Positions 29,761 through 43,900 of a DNA stretch of 64,000 bases are shown piece by piece. A program made the translations under genes and the position numbers. The DNA is from Rhabdophis nuchalis (lineage: Eukaryota > Chordata > Lepidosauria > Squamata > Natricidae). The notes under the pieces were generated by a model, which did no database searches, was not told the origin of the DNA, and saw only the letters and a list, made by a program, of their open reading frames with translations. The stretch is from assembly GCA_039707465.1 (NCBI GenBank), contig CM077643.1, forward strand, positions 323,273,919 through 323,337,918. Direction: 5' to 3'. Within the stretch, counting starts at the first letter, position 1. Every line of letters starts with the position of its first letter.

Positions 29761-31489
29761 TTGTTTAGGGTGACCCGCTCCCTCCTTCAACAGAGGGTGC
29801 GGGAAGCCCCGCTACAGGGTAGAGCAAAGGAATTTGTGACTTTTCTGCAGGAGAAAATCGCTCAGATACAGAACGAGCTAGCCCCCATTGATGGTCCAGT
29901 GGGATGCCACGAGACAGATCTTGTTTGGGAGGAGTTTGACTCCGTTACTTCCGAGGATATGGACAGGTTACGTGGGCGACTGCGAGCCACCACATGTTTA
30001 TTGGACCCGTGTCCCTCCTGGCTTGTACTGGCATCCTGGGAGGTGACACGAGGCTGGCTCCAAGAGGTTGTCAACGCATCCTTAAGTGAGGGTTCCTTGC
30101 CTGCTTCCCTAAAAGAGGCTATGGTGAGGCCCCTCCTTAAGAAGCCCTCTTTGGATCCAGCTTTATTAACCAACTACCGTCCAGTCTCCAACCTTCCCTT
30201 CTTGGCGAAGGTTGTTGAGAGTGTGGTGGCACAACAGTTTCCCCGTCACCTGGAGGAAGTTGATTATCTAGACCCGCGCCAGTCCGGCTTTCGGCCCGGG
30301 CATAGCACCGAGACGGCATTGGTCGCGTTGGTCGATGATCTCTGGAGGGCCAGAGATGGGGGTTGTTCCTCCATCCTGGTCCTATTAGACCTCTCGGCGG
30401 CTTTTGATACCATCGACCATGGTATCCTATTGCATCGGCTGGGGGGGTTGGGGGTGGGAGGCACCGTTTTACGGTGGTTCTCCTCCTACCTCTCTGGCCG
30501 ATCGCAATTTGTGTTGACAGGAGAGCAGAGGTCGACCTCGAGACCCCTCACATGTGGGGTGCCTCAGGGGTCGGTCCTCTCGCCTCTCCTGTTTAACACA
30601 TATATGAAGCCGCTGGGTGAGATCATCCATGGTTTTGGGGTAGAGTACCATCTCTACGCTGATGATACTCAGCTGTATATATCTACCCCAAACCACCCCA
30701 ACGATGCCGTAGCGGTGATGTGCCAGTGCCTGGAAGCCGTACGGATCTGGATAGGAAGAAACGGACTCAAGCTCAACCCGACCAAGACCGAGTGGCTGTG
30801 GTTTCCGGCTGCCCGGTTCAACCAGCTGATTCCATCGCTGGCCATTGGGGGCGAACATCTTGCCCCAGTGGATGGGGTGCGCAACTTGGGTGTCCTCCTG
30901 GATGCCCGGCTGTCCATGGAAGATCAAGTGACAGCCGTGGCCAGGAGGGCGTTCTACCAGGTTCGCCAGTTGCGCCCCCTATTGGATCGGGACGCCCTTC
31001 GCACAGTCACTCATGCTCTCGTGACATCCCGACTGGACTATTGCAACTCTCTCTACATGGGGCTCCCCTTGAGGTGCACGCGGAGACTTCAGTTGGTCCA
31101 GAATGCAGCCGCGCGAGCAATTATGGGAACCGCCAGGTTCACCCACGTAACACCGCTCTTGCGCGAGCTGCACTGGCTGCCTGTTGTCTTCTGGGTGTGC
31201 TTCAAGGTGTTAGTTATCATCTTTAAAGCGCTCCATGGGACCTAGCTATCTGCGGGATCGGATCCTGCCTCATACATCCTCACGGCCAATTCGCTCCCAC
31301 AGAGAGGGACTTCTCCGGGTGCCGTCCACTAGACTTTGTCAGCGGGCGACGCCCAGGGGAAGGGCTCTCTCTGTGGCGGGCCCAGCCCTCTGGAACGACC
31401 TGCCCCCCGATATTAGAACAACCACGGACCTCCGCTCCTTCCGTCTGAAATTAAAAACATATCTTTTCTGCTTGGCCGGCCTAGGGTAG
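29761..31489 (+). pseudogene. L2 LINE reverse transcriptase, frameshifted fragment
   Basis: The first frame (29761-31245) reads RT motifs in order: YRPVSNLPFLAKVVE (RT1), [15 protein letters not shown] (block A), [14 protein letters not shown] (block B), [11 protein letters not shown] (catalytic block C) and the thumb region through [15 protein letters not shown]. At about 31230, where other copies read [12 protein letters not shown], a small deletion shifts the frame. The rest ([13 protein letters not shown] to RLKTYLF) continues at 31235-31489. The catalytic YADD is intact, but the protein is broken and has no endonuclease. Antisense frames across it are shadows. Confidence 0.9.
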
Positions 31490-31690
31490 TCTCCCTTCTA
31501 TGTGGTTTTATATTTAATTATTGGGTATTTTAGCTTTAAATGGGATTTTAGCACAGGTATTAGATTTAATTCGTTTTTAGTTATGTTTGTATATTTTGTA
31601 TATGTGTATATTTATTGTTTTTATTCCCCCTGTGCACCGCCCCAAGTCCCTGTGGGGAGAGGGAGCGGTTTTACAAATTAAAAGTTATTA
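29761..31690 (+). mobile_element. L2-clade LINE, 5'-truncated, frameshifted
   Basis: Reverse-transcriptase ORF and 3' UTR of an L2-clade non-LTR element inserted in sense in TBP intron 1. The 3' UTR carries CACCGCCCCAAGTCCCTGTG and ends near 31690 with an A/T-rich tail. The endonuclease domain is missing through 5' truncation. Confidence 0.92.
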
Positions 31691-34600
31691 TTATTAAGTT
31701 ATTATTATTCTTAAGTATTGATTTATGTTTTTAGCTAGATAATTTTAGATTGTTGAAGTTATGCGTCCAATTAAGTAAGCATTAAATTTTATTTTTCATT
31801 TTCACTGTTGCACTGTTAAATCATAATTCTTAAAATAAACGACTTCTCCTAGTAGCGGGAATGAGCATTAATGTAACTTCTCTAGTAGGGATGACTAAAC
31901 AAGGTGTACAGAATTTGTGGTTTATTTAGTGTGTGCAAATAGAGAAGACTTGTGCTACTTTTGTAACAAATTAGAATTTGATAACCATGTTCTTGATTTT
32001 TTTATAACTTGTTCTTGGTGGGAGAAAGTGACAAGTATCCTCTTTTCCATTTGTGCTAAATATACAGTGAAAGGAGATTTCATGGATTCTTTATCATCTG
32101 CTAAAAGGAATAACACAAAGAGACTGTCTGAACTAGTCATGGTAAGCTAGAATTCTTCAGAATACTAGCTAAGAGTGACATACAGATGAGTTATTTAGTT
32201 GAACTATGTACAGTAATCCAAAGGCCTGGTTAATTGATTCTTGTTTATTAAAGGTGAATCTTAAGAGTAGGATGGATCCACATTCATGATTTGTGCAGGA
32301 ATTCAAATTTAATAATCTACAATCATTGGTTATTTAGGCTCATATTAAAACACATTTAGTGAAGAGAATCAGCAGTTTCTCTGGCAGTCAGTTTTCCAGT
32401 TGAACTGTTCTTACTGCTAGGAAGATTTTGAAAGTCAAAACCAGACTTCCTATAACTTAAATCTGTTATTCTATGTGCAGTACTCTAGACTATAAGTCTT
32501 AACTTTCTTCTCTGTGGTGTACTTTCAGGTTTTGGAAGAGTAGTATTGAATTGTCTTGTAGTCCTCATAACTCCTTCAATCTCTCTTTATTAATCTTAAT
32601 TCTAGCCTTGAATCATCCTTATTATGCTACTGCAAACCAATTTTAATCAGTCTAAATTATTCTTTAAATGTGCTGTCAGTATGGAATCACATAAACTCTA
32701 AAGTGGAGGTTACCTTGTGCAGAATAAACTATGTAGAACACATACTTTCCTTTGGTTACTAGATTTGTATGAATGCATCCTCAATATCAGGCCTGTTCAA
32801 CCTATGACATGCTGCCTGTGGCCCTGGACAGTTAGTAAGGTGGCTCCATGAAATCATTAACTTTTCACATTATTTGTATACATTAATTGCATGTTTTATA
32901 TGTGGCCCATGACAATTCCTCTTCACTTAATGCAACCTAGGCAAGCCAAAAGAGTGGACGCCATGCTCGATATTCATTTGCCTTTTTTGCTGCTATATTT
33001 ATTTCTTCTTTCTATAATGAATCACTCTTGGGATAATTCAGCAGTAGCAAAAAATGCATCCTTCGGATCAGCAGTGGTTCAGTGTGTCCTGGAAGTGCTT
33101 GAACACAGACTTTTTGAGGCCAGAACAACATGTCTTGAAACAGTTACTGCTGAGAATGTTTTGATATCTTGTTTTACTCAGCCTTTGCATTAGGCTCTTA
33201 TCAATTACTTGGAGTAAACAGGCATTAACTTATGAGCCAATGTTTCTTAATTTTTTTGTAATTGAAAATCATCCGATAAAACAAACCCTCCCTCTACATT
33301 TTTGTCTTAGAAGCATTATACATATTTGGGAAGAAATAATTATAGTTGTATAATTGAGGAATGACTAGGTTCCCATTCCAAGGAAGCCCCATTTTTAGAT
33401 GCTTATCCTATTTCCTATTTGTACTTTTCTTTTGGAGCTGCTTGTGCAAAATCATAGTGCCACTTAACACAGCACATGTGGACTCATTGTCAGGAACTGT
33501 GCTTGAGATCTTTTTACTATAATAAGTTTTCCAAATGTTAGTAGAAGTGGTAGTATGAATAGCGTCTCTTGTTGTCACTAAACCAGTTTTTAGCCACTAA
33601 TCCATTTTTGCAAGCCATTGACTAGTCCTGAACATGGGGAGGTGGGAGCTGAGGTGATGAACACACTCTGGTTTGGCAGGCAATAAGTTGAGGCAACAAT
33701 TTGAGGCAATACACAGGCTGGTGAATGGATGAAGTTTGCGACAGGCCACCTCCATGAAACACTGTTCGAGAATCACTGCTATTAAATCGCTGGCACAGGG
33801 TAAAAACTAACAATATTTTGTTTTACCTGGCTTTGGATATGTTTACTCTCCTTGATAAGGTTTCTTTTTTTTAAAAGAGGATTCTTGCCTTATATTCTTG
33901 CTCAGGACTGTACCATTTGAAAGTGAATATCCATTTGAATGCAAACATTTCTTTTAAAATAAAATGTGACTGTCCTGATTTTCCTGAGGCATTTTGTAGC
34001 TAAAATGCAAAGGAAATGGGTGTATGCAGTGATATAAGTGAAAGGATTAGGCAAAATCCCTTCTGTCTAGAAATTAGCTTCAAGAGAAGTAAATTACTTT
34101 CTTGTGTGAAATTTTAAAAAAAATAGGACAGAACTAATTTAAGTATTTTTAATTTACTCAGTTTTGTTCTTTCTTTTATTAGGAGTTCACCTCATCTTTT
34201 TTAAGGTTATTTTGTTTGGCTTGTTCTTCTTTAATATTTACAATGGAATATAAAAGTAACAAGCTGATTTGCTGTTGCTTGTTATGCTTCCAAAATTATT
34301 CCTTCATTCAGGGCATTACTGAGGCAGGAAAAAGAAACTAAAAGTTAAATATTTTTTCATATGTATACCCTTTGTTTTCAAAGTTGAGTTAAGTGGGTAA
34401 TGTAATTTTTTTTTGGCCATTTTCTGGGGAAAAAAGCTTGCCAACAATCTTACGTACTTTTTGCTGTATTTTTAAATGTTATATTGCACTAATATGTTTA
34501 TTTAAGTGAAAGCTTCAAAGGTAAGATTTATCATTACAGATTTTTAACTGATTTTTTTGATATTTTACTATATTTATGTAATTAATTTCTGAATTCCATT

Positions 34601-34731
34601 CCCGTGGTGCTGGAAACAGCAAACCCAATAACATTAGTTCATCCATGGAAAATAGTTACTGTGATACAGGAGTAATAGATGTTATGAATTTTACCTGAAC
34701 ACAGTAATGTGAGACTTTTTCTCTTTTTCAG

Positions 34732-34963
34732 GTCTGGAATCTTTATTTTACATACTTGATGTTTTATCAAATATGTCAATACAGACTGCAAACTAGTTTT
34801 TGGGATGCTTTAAGGAAAGCTACTTCCTTAAGGTAGATGTTGTGAAGCTTGATTTCTGGATTTAATTTCTGGAAGTAGTCCTCATTTGAGTGGACACCTG
34901 ATTGCTGCAATGGATCAAAATAACAGTTTACCGCCCTATGCTCAGGGCTTAGCATCTCCACAG
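34732..34963 (+). CDS. TBP: TBP exon 2 (5' UTR plus codons 1-18)
   Basis: A strong acceptor CTCTTTTTCAG ends at 34731. Coding begins at ATG 34910 and ends SPQ at 34963 before GTAAAT. The 5' UTR part is inferred from the acceptor; ACAG at 34781-34784 is an alternative. Confidence 0.85.
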
Positions 34964-37900
34964 GTAAATATATATATATATATATACAGTAATGAACTTA
35001 TTGAAAAACAAAACTTTCAAAACAGTTTTTAGAGACCTGTAGTGTTGTGTGGGTTTTTTTTAACCTTCCTTTGCTATTTCTTTTCCTTGAATTTTAAAAT
35101 GGTTGTGTTTATAATCTCTCTACCTATACTATATTGGTTGCTACTTGCCATGCCAGCCTCTGCAAATTAGGACAAGTTTTGGTTAATTCTTATCGCTATC
35201 TTTAAAATGGGATCAGTGATGGATATTAACATAGTAAGAACTGCTTATTGTTATACAGTTTTCACTATTGAAACTCCTGGCATGAACAGAACAGTAACTG
35301 CTTAACAGACTAACTCTTCAGGTTTATCTGCATGAGACATATGGCCTGATTTTGTCCCTCTATTTTAAGGATTTCTAACCTTACTGGAACCAGAACAGAA
35401 AGCATTTTCTCTTGCTTTATTTTTTGTATTTTTTCCAATAGTTTTTAAAAGATTATTTTAATCAAATAAAACTAATTCAAAATTTGGATACAAACGTACA
35501 TTAAAAAAGAAAAAAGTGAGAGAACTCCCTCACCAAAAGACTTAACAATAGTAAGAGAGAGAGAGAGGAAGCTTTCCCCTTTATCACCAGCAAGTATTAT
35601 TCAGTATTAACAGCTTATTACTCTCTGTTAAAATATAATCAAATACATCTTCCAATCCATACCTCAAGCCCTTTTCTATCTATGTTCTCTAAATCTTCAG
35701 CCCTCCTTATCCAATCAACAGAGATCCAATAACAAATAGCCAAAATACCTAATAACACAAGTATATAATTCCCCTTTCCATATAGTCTGAATCCCCTAAA
35801 ATCTATATTTTGCTTCATTCTGTAAATTGAGTGTTCTTTAATTGTAATCTTTAGTTCCCTCTAGTATCCAAGTTTTCAAGTATTATGTTTTTTTCTATTA
35901 AAAAAATCAAAACAGAAGCATTTTCCCACAGAAAGGATTATTTATAAATTGATTGCAGAATGAATATTATCTGAAGCCTTAGTCCATTTTTTATTTTTTA
36001 AAATAAAAGTTTTAATCAATTTTTTTTTTTTTGCTGTTTGTTTGTCTCTCCCTCCCTCGCTAAACAAAAAGTTTCTAAACCTGTAGTTAAAGCTTCTTCT
36101 GCTAAAGATTGAAGAAAAATCATTTTGGTGCTCTAAAACTTGTTGATCCAAGTGTTCCTAGTAGCGGAAAAACAGTTAACAATTTTCAAAAGCAATTAGA
36201 AAGTATATGAACTATGTCTTTGGAAAACTGCTGACCATAGTTTGAATGAGATGGCTGTTCCAGAACTGTAAACCTGCTGGAGACTGCTGTCTTGGGGTTT
36301 TCTTGCAAGAAGTTGCTGTCTGAAGCACTTGTAGACAATCTCACATCCTTTCCTTGTCTGGAGAGGAATTATCATAGAGCCAGTTTGCTTACTGGCTCTT
36401 CATTCTACTGCAGTCGTTAGATCCACTTTTTCTAGACCTTCAGTTCATTTCTTCCTCGAAAGTCCCTTTCACAATTCAGTTTTTGTGGCCCACTAGAATA
36501 CTTTTAAATTGTACTAGTTAATTTGGCAGCAAAACCATCCATTTTCACAAACCCAATAAAATATTGGATATGTGCATACATTCTAAATGAATAGTGTAAT
36601 GTAAACATCCCTTTTTCATTTAACTGGGCAGTGTTCTTGCTACCTTCAACTTTGGAAATGTTGATTTAAAGACATTACAGGATTAGTTAAAGCATATTGG
36701 GTAAAACAAATTTTGATTATTTCACTGTTGAAAATTTGATTGTGATACTGATGAATATGAATTAATTATAGAGTAAGATCCAAAAGTAAAATATGTTGGC
36801 AAAAGCAGCTTGGTGAATATTCATCTATGCTCTATTATATCTTTAACAAAATCCTCTGCATTCAGAAGCAAATTGCTGTTTCAGAAGAACTTGCTTCCAG
36901 GATAAATTTATTTATTTATTTATTTATTTTATTAAATTTATACCCCGCCCTTCTCCTTGTTAGGACCCAGGGCGGCGCACAGGCATTATTAAAACCACAA
37001 AATACAAAATACAAAATAGATTAAAATATATTAAATTATTAGACCCGTGCTAAAAACCCATTTTAAAACCATACCAAATTAATTTTAAATTTAAAAGTCA
37101 GAAGTCGGGGCTATCCTAGGCCGGCTTGTTGGAATAGATACGTCTTAAGACGTTGGCGGAAGAGGCGGAGGTCCGAGATAGTGCGAAGGTCGGGGGGTAG
37201 GTCGTTCCAGAGGGCCGGGCCCGCCACAGAGAAGGCCCTTCCCCTGGGTGTCGCCAGCCGGCATTGCCCCGCTGACGGCACCCGGAGAAGACCCTCTCTG
37301 TGGGAGCGGATCGGACGAAGGGATGTATGGGGCAGGAGACGGTCTCGTATATAGCTAGGCCCCGAGCCATGGAGCGATTTAAAGATGGTCGTCAACACCT
37401 TGAAGCGCACTCGAAAGGCCACAGGCAGCCAGTGCAGCTCGCGCAGGAGAGGTGTTACGTGGGTTTGCCTTGAGGCACCCATAATCACCCGCGCGGCCGC
37501 ATTCTGTACTAACTGTAGCTTTCGAGTGCACCTCAAGGGGAGCCCCATGTAGAGAGCGTTACAGTAATCCAGCCGGGATGTCACAAGCGCTTGAGTGACT
37601 GTGCGAAGGGCTCCCCGGTCCAGTAAGGGGCGCAACTGGCGTATCAGGCGTACCTGATAGAACGCCCCCCTGGCCACGGCCGTCACATGGTCCTCCATGG
37701 ACAGCCGCGAATCCAGGAGGACGCCCAAGTTGCGCGCCCTCTCCACGGGGGCCAGTTGTTCGCCCCCAATGGCCAGTGTTGGACTTATCTGGCTGAACCG
37801 GGGTGCCGGAAACCACAGCCACTCGGTCTTGGACGGGTTGAGCTTGAGTTTGTTACTACCCATCCAGATCCGTACGGCCTCCAGACACCGGGACAGCACC

Positions 37901-40900
37901 TCGACGGCATCGTTGGGGTGGTTTGGGGTGGATATGTACAACTGAGTGTCATCAGCGTACAGATGGTATTCCACCCCAAAACCACAGATGATCTCGCCCA
38001 GCGGCTTCATGTAGGTGTTAAACAGGAGTGGCGAGAGGACCGACCCCTGAGGGACCCCACATGTGAGTGGCCTCGGGGACGACCTCTGCCCTCCTGCCAA
38101 CACCCATTGCGACCGACCAGAGAGGTAAGACGAGAACCACCGTAGAACGGTGCCTCTCAGCCCCAACCCCCCCAATCGGTGCAATAAGATACCATGGTCG
38201 ATGGTATCAAAAGCCGCTGAGAGGTCTAATAGGACAAGGATAGAGGAACAACCTCTATCCCGTGCCCTCCAGAGATCATCTACCAACGCGACCAATGCCG
38301 TTTCGGTGCTGTGACCGGGCCGGAAGCCGGACTGGCGCGGGTCTAGATAATCAACTTCCTCCAGATGTCGGGGAAACTGTTGAGCCACCACACTCTCAAC
38401 AACCTTCACTAAAAAGTGAAGGTTGGAGACGGGACGATAGTTCTCTAATAAAGCTGGATCCAGGGATGGTTTCTTGAGGAGGGGCCTCACCACCGCCTCT
38501 TTCAAAACGGTGGGCAAGTACCCCTCACTCAGAGATGAATTCACAATGCCCTGGAGCCAGCCTCGTGTCACCTCCCAGGATGCCAGTACAAGCCAGGAGG
38601 GACACGGGTCCAATAAACATGTGGTGGCTCTAAGGTTCCTCCGCAACCTGTCCATATCCTCGGTAGTAACAAAGTCAAACTCCTCCCAAGGTGTAATCTC
38701 AAGACCTGCGCTGGACGCCTCGACTGGACCACAAGTGGAGGGCAACTCGTTCCGAATCTGAGTGATTTTGTCCTGCAGGAATACTCCAAATTCCTCTGCT
38801 CGACCCTGCAGAGGGGCTTCCCGCGGCCTCAGATGAAGGAGGGAGCGGGTCACCCCAAACAGGGCGGCAGGGCGGTTTTCCGCGGACGCGATAAGAGTGG
38901 CACAATACTCACGTTTGGCCACTCTTAGCGCCACTAAGTAAGTCCTAATATGGTCTCTCACTAGTGTTCGGTCAGATTCGGATCGAGAAGATCTCCACCT
39001 ACTCTCTAGGCGTCTCTTGCGGCGTTTCATCTCCCGAAGCTCCTCGGTGAACCAAGGAGCCTGGGTGACTCGGCGCCGCATGAGAGGCCGCAAGGGCGCA
39101 ACTCGGTCCAAGGCCCCCGTGGCCGCACTATACCATGCGGCCACTAGATCCTCAGTCGAGCCACGGGGCAGGGACACAGGTATTGGCCCAAGCTCCCTCT
39201 GGAACCTTTCCGGGTCCATCAGGCGCCTGGGGCGGAACCAACTCGGTGTCTCTGGTTCCGCCTCCCCGCGGTGGGGTGTGACAGTTGGAAAGTCTATCCG
39301 AAGGAGAGAGTGATCTGTCCATGACAAGGGCAAGATGACTAAATCCCCTGTTCCGAGATCACTAATCCAGTGTCCAGAGACAAAAATCAGATCCAGCGTG
39401 TGTCCTCCTTCGTGAGTGGGGCCCTGAATATATATTGAATTGCAGTTGTGTTTTATGAGCCATGATGGCGCAATGGTTAGAATGCAATATCACAGTCTAA
39501 TTGTGCCAACTGCCAGCAGTTCAATCCTCACCAGTGGTTGACTCAGCCTTCCATCCCTCCGGGTTTGGTAAAATGAGGACCCAGATTGTTGGGCAATATG
39601 GTGACTGAAAACTGCTTAGAGAGGGCTGTGAAGCAGTATATAAGTCTTATTGCGATTGCTGTGATATCCAGAATACAGCAGCCGTTTTGTAAATAATTCC
39701 GTGCATTCCTAATCTTGTTTATGATAGCTCAAGTATGTTGCAGTCTTTAACTTTTTAAAATTGTGTTCATTTTGTAGAGTGCAATGACTCCGGGCATCCC
39801 TATTTTTAGTCCTATGATGCCCTATGGCACTGGGCTCACACCTCAACCTGCTCAGAGTACCAACAGTTTATCTATCCTGGAAGAACAACAGAGGCAGCAG
39901 CAGCAACAACAAGCAGCAGCGCAGCAGTCCAGTTCGCAACCAACACAAGCAGCATCTGGTCAAACCCCACAGCTCTTCCACTCACAGACTCTGACAACTG
40001 CCCCTTTACCAGGAACCACACCTCTCTACACCTCTCCCATGACTCCCATGACCCCCATAACGCCTGCCACCCCTGCTTCCGAAAGCTCTGGGATTGTACC
40101 GCAACTGCAGTAAGTGCAGATTCCACTCTGGCCGCAAAACCTGTACAGGGGGCTCTTGACTGAACAGCAGTTCATTTAGTGACCTTTCAAAGTTACGACG
40201 TCGGTGAAAAAAGTGGCTTATGAATGTTTTTCACAGTTACGACCATAGCAGCATCCCCATGATCACGTGATCAAAATTCAGGTGCTTGGCAACTGCCTCA
40301 TATTTATGACCGTTGCTGTGTTCCAAGGTCACGTGATCTCCTTTTGCTACCTTCTGACAAGCGAAGTCAATGGGGAATCCAGATTCATTTAACAACCGTG
40401 TGACTAACTTAACAAAGGCAATGATTCACTTCAACAACTGTGGCAAAAAAAGGTCGTAAAAATGGGACACTTTATTTATTTATTTATTTGATATGTTTTT
40501 TTATACTGCCCTATTCCCGAAGGACTCAGAGCGGTGTACGGCCAAAATAAAACACAGATATACAAAAGTTAAAACAATTTTAAAACATATTAAATAATTT
40601 GACCCATAATAAAAATTAAAAACCAACAAACCCAATTAAGATTAATAAAATTTGTATTTACGCCAGCCCGGCTTGTTGACAAAGAAAAGTTTTAAGAGCA
40701 CGGCAGAAGGTGCGTAGGTCAGAGATAATTCGTAACTCCGGAGGCAATTCGTACCAGAGGACAGATGCTCCCACAGAGAAGGCTCTCCCCCTGGGTGTCA
40801 CCAGTTGACATTGTTTAGCTGACGGCACCATGAGGAGACCCTCTCTATGGGAGCGTACTGGCCGGTGGGAGGCTCTCGGTGGCAGAAGGCGATCTCGTAG

Positions 40901-43900
40901 GTATCATCTCAAAAGACAATCTCGTACTTAACAAATGTTTCACTTAGCAATATAAATGTTTGGTTCAGTTGTGGTCGTAACTCAGGGGTTACCTGTACTT
41001 TAATGATAGTACATTTTAAGGGGGAATTCTATGTTGATAATTTTTAGAGCAAGGTGGGCTGCCAAGTGGCTCTATTTCAATTGCATACATTGCTGTGTTG
41101 AATGCTTGACAAGGCCTTTGAAAACAGGTACCTTGTAGGCATTTATTCAAATGCCAGTGCGTTAAGTTGGATTTAAAAATACTTTCAGTCGTTTAAAATT
41201 TCTCTGAGGTTTTTTTAGTTTAGATTTTTACTGGTATTGTGGCTTGTAACTAATGCTCACGTGATTACTCTTGTAATCAGTTTTTGTAGAGTATCCTTAT
41301 TTGAAGCTTTTAAGATTACATAATATATCTCTAAATTATCTCCAGGAATATTGTGTCTACAGTAAATCTTGGTTGCAAACTCGACCTCAAAACCATTGCC
41401 CTTCGTGCTCGAAATGCTGAATACAATCCCAAGGTAAGATATAACAGAGAGGTGACAATTCATGTTACATTAATCAATGATGGTTGTTTGCTATTTTTGC
41501 TTCTGATAACTCATGTGACTTGCTTCAGTTATTGCAAAGGAGATTTCTGAGTATGCTTTTGAAATGTAGCCAAGAAAAAGATCTTTGGGGCTGCAGTAGT
41601 AACCTTAAAGAACAATGCCACTGTGCATTCATGTTGTGTCAAACTATTTTGTACTAAAAACTTTGCAAAATATATAAGCATTTATTGTGATATACAGTAG
41701 TTTTGGTAAAATAAAAGGTAAAGTTTGACTAGATCTCATTTCTAGTTGGCCATAAAGAATGATTTACAAAACTCATACTTCATGCCAAGCAACCTACATT
41801 GTGTCTTTCCATTTTGGTAGTAATTGTGGGAAGAAAATTTTGTTAACGCTCTTGTAAAAGAAGGCAAAGGGACGCACTGGCTCAATGGTTAGGATGCTGA
41901 GCTTGTCGATCAGAAAGGTCGACAGTTCAAATCCCTAGAGCTGCATAAAGGAGTGAGCTCCCATTACTTGTCCCAGTTTCTGCCAACCTAGCAATTCGAA
42001 AGCATGTAAAAATGCAAGTAGTAAAATAGGAACCATCTCTGGTGGGAAGGTAACAGTGTTTCCTTCGGTGTTTAGTCATGTCAGCCACATGACCACGGAG
42101 ATGTCTTTGGACAGGACTGGCTCTTTGGCTTTGAAACAGAGATGAGCACCATCCCCCCAGAGTTGGGAACGACTACCACATATGTGCAAGGGGAACCTTT
42201 ACCTTTACCTAAAAGAAGGCATAAGAACAAGGGCAAAGCTTTGCAATTAAACAAAAATTTTACAGTAGTGAAAATAGCTATTTTTTTCACTTAAGCATTC
42301 ATAAAGCAGTCTCTTCTAGAATTAACTTTATGAAAAATTACTGTCTATTCTACTTGAATTCAACCAAACCTACCACAATGTTTTGCCTATCAAGTTTGAG
42401 AAATGTGTTTTCCATAAACAAACAAAAGGAACTAATATATTGTATTACATTGCATTTCTAACTGTAGATGTTTTTATATATTTTTTGAAGTGAAGAATGG
42501 AGATTAATGCAACTTCAACTTACTAACTAATATATGTTTAGGGATTTTTGTTGTTGTACCATAGTTATAAAAGTGTTTGTTTCTTTGTGTTTCAGCGTTT
42601 TGCTGCTGTAATTATGAGAATAAGAGAGCCCCGTACCACAGCTCTCATATTCAGCTCTGGAAAAATGGTGTGCACAGGAGCTAAAAGGTATGCAAGCTGA
42701 AACAATTGTCTACAGCCATTTAACTTATTAGCATTTGGCCCAATAGATATGGCCATTTGACACAGGTGATCTGTTAAAAGCCAACTAATAGGTATGTAAT
42801 TTACAAACTGTATGTATATCATTAAGACTTTCCTTGATTAAATACAGTGCATCTTATATATATTTTCCAGTGAAGAACAGTCTAGGCTGGCTGCGAGAAA
42901 GTATGCTAGAGTTGTACAGAAGTTGGGCTTTCCTGCAAAATTCTTGGATTTTAAAATTCAAAATATGGTTGGCAGTTGTGATGTAAAATTCCCTATCAGA
43001 CTTGAGGGATTGGTTCTTACGCATCAACAGTTTAGCAGGTAAACCAAAAAATTATGTTATCTTAAATGCATATTGAAAATATTTTCTGTTGTGTTTCTTA
43101 GTTTTATTAAAATGTCTCAGTTGTTTTGGGTCATTTACGTGCTACTTTGAGTGCAAAAGAGAGGCCGTCATAGGCAGTTCTGATATATCTTTGATGTAGA
43201 GATAATTTCAAACAATTTTAAATTTGTATAAGATTTTGTGCTCAATTCTTCAATACTGAAACAAAAAAGTTTTTTTATTTGAACAAAAAATTGATCATTT
43301 GTTAATATGTATTGGTGTAATATGTATTCATGTAATTTAAATCTTTAAGAGTAGTAATGGAAAGTAGGTAAGATACTATGCTAATTGAACAACTCTAAAA
43401 GTGAAAACTGAATTTCACACTAGCCCAACCTGTTTAAAATGTTCTTGGCTTTACAGTATAGAATTGGAAATAATTCAATAATTATTATGTGCAGTCTACT
43501 ATATCCTCAACTTTTATATTGAGGAATTAGCACTAAGAATGATAGGCCCTGGCTTAATATCATCTCAGCTTAATCCACGTGTGGCAGAAGGGAAAAAATG
43601 TATTTCTATTTCTGAGCAAATACTTTGATCAGTCTACATTAGCTTTACATTTTACTTTTATTGAACTTTTGTTTCAGTTATGAACCAGAATTGTTTCCTG
43701 GTTTAATCTACAGAATGATCAAACCAAGAATTGTACTGCTCATATTTGTTTCTGGAAAGGTAGTTTTAACAGGTAAGCCATATTTGAAATTACTGTGCAC
43801 TGACTGTAGCAAACCAAAAAGTACCCAACAAAGATTTTAAATAGCTAATTAACAAATACAAATATATTAATGCATTGGTTTGTGCCGTTTGTGTACTTTA

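Larger units (their letters stand above)
27225..34731 (+). other. TBP: TBP intron 1
   Basis: Spans from the exon 1 donor to the acceptor CTCTTTTTCAG at 34721-34731. It holds a possible retroposon tail (27580-27725), a CR1 scrap, an inverted Penelope pair and a plus-strand L2. The stretches 28063-29150 and 31691-34731 hold no feature I can name. Confidence 0.65.

Noticed and set aside
30469..30927. 152-codon frame antisense to the L2 RT (and its counterpart 37687-38145)
   Set aside because: Both are shadows of the same L2 coding sequence. They share wording only because the sense strand is conserved.
39457..39660. tRNA gene (A and B boxes present)
   Set aside because: SINE head. The cloverleaf is degenerate and the body and tail match other dispersed copies. 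The same applies to 11707, 11998, 24425, 41867 and 54458.
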